DNA of 64,000 nucleotides from Tumebacillus avium (GTDB taxonomy: Bacteria; Bacillota; Bacilli; Tumebacillales; Tumebacillaceae): positions 156,501 to 220,500 of the forward strand of contig NZ_CP021434.1 of the NCBI RefSeq assembly GCF_002162355.1, read 5' to 3'. The notes beneath the pieces are model-generated. The model was not told the origin of the DNA, ran no database searches, and saw only the letters and a list, made by a program, of their open reading frames with translations. Made by a program: the position numbers and the translations under genes. How positions within the stretch are numbered: position 1 is the stretch's first letter; each line of letters begins with the position of its first letter. Positions 60,312 to 64,000 of the stretch are shown piece after piece.

Positions 60312-61745
60312 CTAAAACGCCAGCGAGATGTACTTGGTCTCAAGGAACGCGTCGAGACCGTACTTGCCCCCTTCGCGGGCGAGACCGCTCTCTTTGAATC
60401 CGCCAAACGGCGCCTGAATCGCCGCCGACGGAGCCGGGTCGTTCGCCCCGATGATGCCGTAGTCCAAGCCTTCCTGCATCCGGGTAACGCGGCCGATGTC
60501 GCGGGTGAAGAAATAAGCAGCCAGCCCGTACGGCGTGTTGTTGGCGCGGGCGAGCACCTCATCCTCCGTCTGGAAGGTGAAGAGGGGCGCTACCGGGCCA
60601 AACGTCTCTTCCGTCGCAATCTGCATCTCTTCGGTCGCGTTGTTCAGCACGGTCGCTTGGAAAAAGTAGCCTCTATCGCCTTCCCGACTGCCGCCGGTGA
60701 GCAGTGTCGCCCCTTTTTGCAAAGCGTCTTGCACATGACGCTCCACTTTCGCCAACGCCTGCTCGTCGATCAGCGGACCGATGTGCACGCCTTCTTTCAT
60801 GCCATGGCCGACGCGCAGGAGGCTGACAGCCTCACCTAACTTGTCGGCAAACGTCTCCGCAATGCTCTCGTGCACATAGACGCGGTTGGTGCAGATGCAG
60901 GTCTGCCCTGCATTGCGGTATTTGGAGGCGATGACGCCTTGGACCGCAAGATCGAGATCGGCGTCTTCAAAGACGATAAACGGCGCATGGCCGCCCAGCT
61001 CCAAGGAGATCCGCTTGATCGTGTCGGCCGCCTGGCGATAGAGCAGTTTGCCAACTTCGGTCGACCCGGTGAACGTGACTTTGCGCACGCGCGGGTCGGT
61101 CGTCAGCACCGTTCCGACTTCGGCCGGAGAACTCGTCGTCACGAGGTTGATCACGCCCGGCGGGAATCCGGCTTCTGCGGCCAGCTCGACGAGGCGGATC
61201 GCCGTCAGCGGCGTCTGCTCGGCCGGCTTGAGAATCACCGTGCAGCCGGCCGCCAGAGCGGGAGCGACTTTGCGCGTTACCATCGCCGCCGGGAAGTTCC
61301 ACGGGGTGATCGCCGCGACGACGCCGACCGGCTGGCGCAGGACGGTGATCCGCTTATTCGGCTCGTTGGACGGCACGGTGTCGCCGTAGATGCGCTTCGC
61401 CTCTTCCGCATACCAGAGCACGAAGTTCGCGGCAAAGCTGACCTCGCCTTTCGCCTCCGGGAACGGCTTGCCCATCTCGCAGGTGAGCAGGGTGGCGATC
61501 TCATCGCGGTGCTCCATGATCAGCTCATACCAGCGGTAGAGCAGCTTGGAGCGGCGCGGTGCCGTTGTTTTCGACCAGGCCGGAAATGCGGCATGGGCCG
61601 CTTCCACCGCCTGCAGAGCCAGGTCCGCATCGGCGTCGGCCGCATCGCCGACGATATCTCCGGTGGCCGGGTCGATGATCGGAAACGTGTCGGCAGCCGG
61701 AATCCAGTTGCCGTTTATGTACAGTTTATTGGAAGGTGAAGTCAT
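60312..61745 (-). CDS. gabD: NAD(P)-dependent succinate-semialdehyde dehydrogenase
   Basis: A 477-residue aldehyde dehydrogenase. The catalytic cysteine is C283 (NAGQTCICTNR), the general base E249 (SLELGGHAPFIVFED). NAD-binding TFTGSTEVGKLL and the PWNFP/GYGLAAYFFTRD type blocks match GabD, and the substrate region FGGFKESGLAREGGKYGLD agrees. The enzyme oxidises succinate semialdehyde to succinate, which enters the TCA cycle. The transaminase GabT is not next to it. GAGGAG precedes the ATG; the gene is 18 bases after a 143-residue ORF and may be cotranscribed. Confidence 0.9.
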   Translation of the reverse strand: MTSPSNKLYINGNWIPAADTFPIIDPATGDIVGDAADADADLALQAVEAAHAAFPAWSKTTAPRRSKLLYRWYELIMEHRDEIATLLTCEMGKPFPEAKGEVSFAANFVLWYAEEAKRIYGDTVPSNEPNKRITVLRQPVGVVAAITPWNFPAAMVTRKVAPALAAGCTVILKPAEQTPLTAIRLVELAAEAGFPPGVINLVTTSSPAEVGTVLTTDPRVRKVTFTGSTEVGKLLYRQAADTIKRISLELGGHAPFIVFEDADLDLAVQGVIASKYRNAGQTCICTNRVYVHESIAETFADKLGEAVSLLRVGHGMKEGVHIGPLIDEQALAKVERHVQDALQKGATLLTGGSREGDRGYFFQATVLNNATEEMQIATEETFGPVAPLFTFQTEDEVLARANNTPYGLAAYFFTRDIGRVTRMQEGLDYGIIGANDPAPSAAIQAPFGGFKESGLAREGGKYGLDAFLETKYISLAF

Positions 61746-61763
61746 GGGGGCAACTCTCCTCGC

Positions 61764-62195
61764 TTATTGATGTTGCAGCATCAGCACGCGAAAGCCTTGC
61801 TCCCACCAGGAAGTGAGCATGGCAAGCCGCTCGCGGTGCTCTTCTGTGCTGTTGATCTGTGGCACGTGCTCAACCCGCTCTGCCAAAACGCGCAGGCAGT
61901 CTTCAGGTGACATCAAAAAGTCGAAAAAGTTCTCCGCGCAGTGCGACAAACGCAGCTCGGTGCCGTCGATAACCAGCTCCCGGCCCCGCTCATAATCAAA
62001 AATGCCGCCGGCCACGCAGAATTCGCTTTCTTCTTCCGACAGCAAAGCGTTTTCTTTCAAAGACGGCAACAAACGCGGATGCAGGCTCTGCATCGCTTTT
62101 TTCCACTGTTCGCCTTCTGCCCCGTCGAGAGGCAGATGCTGTGCGCCGAAAGTCAACGGCTCATCATGGATGATCGGGACGACCGTGTAACGCAT
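61764..62195 (-). CDS. Protein of unknown function upstream of gabD
   Basis: A 143-residue soluble protein without signal peptide. Recognisable stretches are VPIIHDEPLTFGAQHLPLDG and FVFDFLMSPEDCLRVL-like helices near the C-terminus. I do not recognise the family. It starts with a good GGAGAGG and is 18 bases before gabD, so the two are probably one transcript. Confidence 0.6.
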   Translation of the reverse strand: MRYTVVPIIHDEPLTFGAQHLPLDGAEGEQWKKAMQSLHPRLLPSLKENALLSEEESEFCVAGGIFDYERGRELVIDGTELRLSHCAENFFDFLMSPEDCLRVLAERVEHVPQINSTEEHRERLAMLTSWWEQGFRVLMLQHQ

Positions 62196-62225
62196 CTTAC
62201 CCTCTCCTTTTAAATCGCGTATGTA

Positions 62226-62256
62226 AAAAAACGAGCGCAGCCAAAAGGCTACGCTT
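62226..62256 (-). terminator. Terminator of yidC
   Basis: A stem AGCGTAGCC/GGCTGCGCT (one mismatch) with a 4-base loop, then CGTTTTTTT on the minus strand. It overlaps the last codons of yidC. Confidence 0.8.
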
Positions 62257-62986
62257 TTTTTGTTTCGTCTTCCGAGGCTGTGACTCCTCCCTGCACGCCC
62301 GAGAAATTGGCATCCGGGTCGAGGCGGAAACGCATCACAGCAAACTTGCTGCGCAAAAACGTGCGTTCGAGCATCCCCCAGACGGCGGTGGTGCTCATGT
62401 ACAGCGAGATCGCCACCGGCGCTTTCCAGAGCACAAACAGCATGATCGGGAGCATCATCAGCATCGGGGTCATTTTTTTCATCAGGGCGACCTGCTCGAC
62501 CCCTTCCGGCTGAATCAGCGGCACCAGCGCGCCGCCGGCGGTGAAGAGCGCCGCCAGAACCGGCAGAGCGTGTGTTGGGTCACTCACGCCAAGCGCCGCA
62601 GCCCACGGCACGAGCACCGAGGTGATGTCGCTGCCGAAATGGTAAAACAAGGCGTAGACAGCCGCAAAGATCGGCATCTGCAAGATCGCCGTGCCGATCG
62701 CGCCAAACGGGTTAAACTTGTGCTCCAAGGCGAGCTTTGTCGTCTCTTCACGCAGCTTTTCCGGTTTGTCGCCCAATTTCTTGCGCAACTCCTGCATCGC
62801 TCGGGAGAACTTGCGGTTTTTCCAGGCAAAGCGGGCCTGACGGATCGAAAACGGAAATAAGACCAACCGAACCAGCAACGTGAACAAAATGACAGCCAGA
62901 CCCCAGTCGTGGACAAAACCTTCAATCGTGTTCAGCACAGGGTGCAGCACCCCGGCCAAAAATTGAATGACTCCCCAGTTGCTCAT
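62249..62986 (-). CDS. yidC: YidC/Oxa1 membrane protein insertase
   Basis: A 245-residue membrane insertase. The five core helices are visible, with the conserved arginine in LLVRLVLFPFSIRQARFAWK and NPFGAIGTAILQMPIFAAVYAL, MKKMTPMLMMLPIMLFVLWK. Unlike SpoIIIJ/YqjG of B. subtilis there is no lipobox cysteine in the N-terminus, so this copy is not a lipoprotein. It is not next to rnpA/rpmH, so it is likely a second copy beside the one at the origin of replication. Confidence 0.85.
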   Translation of the reverse strand: MSNWGVIQFLAGVLHPVLNTIEGFVHDWGLAVILFTLLVRLVLFPFSIRQARFAWKNRKFSRAMQELRKKLGDKPEKLREETTKLALEHKFNPFGAIGTAILQMPIFAAVYALFYHFGSDITSVLVPWAAALGVSDPTHALPVLAALFTAGGALVPLIQPEGVEQVALMKKMTPMLMMLPIMLFVLWKAPVAISLYMSTTAVWGMLERTFLRSKFAVMRFRLDPDANFSGVQGGVTASEDETKKA

Positions 62987-63018
62987 CCTTCTCCCTCTTC
63001 CCGTTTCTTATTCAAAGT

Positions 63019-63531
63019 TTATGATGCTGCGTAGATGGTGATGTGTTCCGGCTTGACCTGCGTGCCGATGCGGAAGATCGTTTCACCGTTTTGCCATTCG
63101 ATCAGCATCGCCTGTCCGCTGTCGGCCACATGCATCCACCAGTAGACCGGATCGACCGTGTTAAAGGCGCTGGTGCCGACCGTGTTGACGTTCGACTCGC
63201 CGCGCACTTTTTCATAATAAGACACGCCGTCGTAGATCATCTCGTAATTGACCGCGTCCGGGTTCTCCAGACGGGCTTGGATCGTCTCATACAGGTAGGA
63301 ACGGATGATTTCCTGGCTTTCCACCAGCAGGAAGCACTTGCGTCCTGCGTCGTTCAGCAGGTAGCCGATGCGCTGGCGGGGGCCGCCGCGATAGATGGTG
63401 ATGCCTGCGACTTCATAGTCGGTCAGGTCACAGGACACAATATCGCCAACCTTTAGATTTGCCAAGGTGCGTTCTTCCGATTCCTTTTTGTCCGCACCGA
63501 AGATTCCTTTAATCTTATCGAAAAATCCCAT
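63019..63531 (-). CDS. DUF4178 domain protein
   Basis: A 170-residue protein with an N-terminal amphipathic segment MGFFDKIKGIFGADKK that may attach it to the membrane or to partners. The rest is DUF4178 (LKVGDIVSCDLTDYEVAGIT, CFLLVESQEIIRSY). The function is unknown; DUF4178 proteins often lie beside S-adenosylmethionine decarboxylase-like or PspA genes. The ATG at 63531 follows GGGGAG. It lies upstream of yidC on the same strand. Confidence 0.75.
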   Translation of the reverse strand: MGFFDKIKGIFGADKKESEERTLANLKVGDIVSCDLTDYEVAGITIYRGGPRQRIGYLLNDAGRKCFLLVESQEIIRSYLYETIQARLENPDAVNYEMIYDGVSYYEKVRGESNVNTVGTSAFNTVDPVYWWMHVADSGQAMLIEWQNGETIFRIGTQVKPEHITIYAAS

Positions 63532-63678
63532 AGACCGACTCCCCTTGTCACAGCGTTCTGCAAAGACCTGCAGGTAGTATACGGGCGAACCCCGGAAGAG
63601 TTTCACCTTCTATCAGTTTACCCCGTGAATAAAATATGGAAAAGGCGGGGCTTGTCCTTTGCGGGGAAATCAGTCAAT

Positions 63679-63695
63679 ATAGTACTAGGTACTAA
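63679..63695. promoter_or_regulatory. FapR operator upstream of fabI
   Basis: ATAGTAC-TAG-GTACTAA matches the FapR consensus TTAGTACCTRGTACTAA with one mismatch in the arms. It lies 30 bases before the fabI ATG, near the promoter. FapR represses fatty acid and phospholipid genes unless malonyl-CoA is high. Confidence 0.75.
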
Positions 63696-63726
63696 GAGTG
63701 CATTCTACTCACAAAGGAGATTGAAT

Positions 63727-64000
63727 ATGAACCAACTGTTAGCCGGTAAGAAGTTCTTGATCATGGGCGTTGCCAATGACCGCTCCATCGCATGGGCGAT
63801 CGCAAAACAGCTGCACGAAGCGGGCGCAACTCTGGCCTTCAGCTACCAAGGGGAGCGTTTGGAGTCCCGTGTGCAGAAGCTTGTGGAATCGACGATGCCG
63901 GGTTCGCCGTTGATTTCGGTCGACGTCACCCGCGACGAAGAGATCACCGCTGCGTTTGGGCAGCTCAAGGAACAATGGGGCACGATGGATGGGGTCGTTC
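63727..64000 (+). CDS. fabI: Enoyl-ACP reductase I FabI (3' end cut by window)
   Basis: The first 91 residues of FabI. FLIMGVANDRSIAWAIAKQL is the conserved start with the NADH-binding SIAWAIA motif; ATLAFSYQGERL and PLISVDVTRDEEI follow, as in FabI. It catalyses the last reduction of fatty acid elongation and is the triclosan target. The gene continues past the window end. GGAG lies 7 bases before the ATG. fabL at 51.6 kb is a second reductase for the same step. Confidence 0.95.
   Translation, partial: MNQLLAGKKFLIMGVANDRSIAWAIAKQLHEAGATLAFSYQGERLESRVQKLVESTMPGSPLISVDVTRDEEITAAFGQLKEQWGTMDGVV

Overview
The window comes from a Gram-positive, spore-forming member of the Bacilli, most likely a moderately GC-rich Alicyclobacillaceae such as Tumebacillus (a guess from gene content; no rRNA is present). 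Supporting genes are sporulation functions (CotS-type kinase, YhcN/YlaJ lipoprotein, RsfA), Bacillus-type fatty acid enzymes (FabI, FabL with FapR-like sites), BioW-type pimelate activation, the two-part sigma factor SigO/RsoA with YvrJ, SLH-anchored surface proteins, an LPXTG protein with its sortase, and AGGAGG ribosome binding sites almost everywhere. The window looks chromosomal. It has no rRNA, tRNA, CRISPR or insertion sequence that I can recognise. It starts inside a TetR gene and ends inside fabI.

Layout. 1-3.4 kb: a TetR regulator convergent with a YhgE/Pip-type ABC exporter whose promoter carries palindromic operators. 3.4-8.1 kb: an HTH-TPR regulator, a HAD phosphatase, trmL, an HD-GYP protein and an amidase-domain protein. 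8.3-12.3 kb: an IclR regulator, aconitase and an isocitrate/isopropylmalate-type dehydrogenase. 12.4-17.7 kb: a spore coat kinase, a DUF523 protein, and a tightly coupled chain permease-TetR-rnhA-queG. 17.9-19.8 kb: an aminotransferase and a sporulation lipoprotein. 19.8-22.0 kb: a compact lysis cassette (holin, two amidases, XtrA-like protein) behind a LexA-type box. 22-31.6 kb: mostly housekeeping genes (YpmS, YgzB, nth, nucleotidase, DUF1054, hydroxyacid dehydrogenase, mug), plus a Rap-like receptor with a secreted repeat-peptide gene at 26.4-27.8 kb. 32.2-37.3 kb: the biotin operon bioW-A-F-D-B behind a BirA-type operator. 37.4-43.2 kb: MgtC, YvrJ, RsoA/SigO, a ferritin-like protein, a possible eCIS-type cargo protein, a Cof phosphatase and RsfA. 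43.2-51.1 kb: a riboswitch-controlled cobalamin uptake operon. 51.1-64 kb: fabL, a sortase and its large LPXTG protein, a histidine-rich secreted protein, DUF402, a phosphoesterase, gabD, YidC, DUF4178 and fabI.

The most interesting unit is the cobalamin operon. A B12 riboswitch precedes two proteins with DUF4430 (transcobalamin-like C-terminal) domains, a complete ECF transporter (T, fused A, S) and an alpha/alpha-toroid protein with SLH domains. Vertebrate intrinsic factor and transcobalamin are built from just such a toroid plus such a beta domain, so this looks like a split, wall-anchored bacterial counterpart that hands B12 to an ECF importer.

Two other modules deserve attention. One is a Rap/Phr-like quorum-sensing pair whose secreted precursor carries three copies of (T/N)EPPEPM. 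The other is an SOS-type lysis cassette in which one amidase has lost its catalytic glutamate. All functional calls rest on reading motifs by eye; no database search was run.
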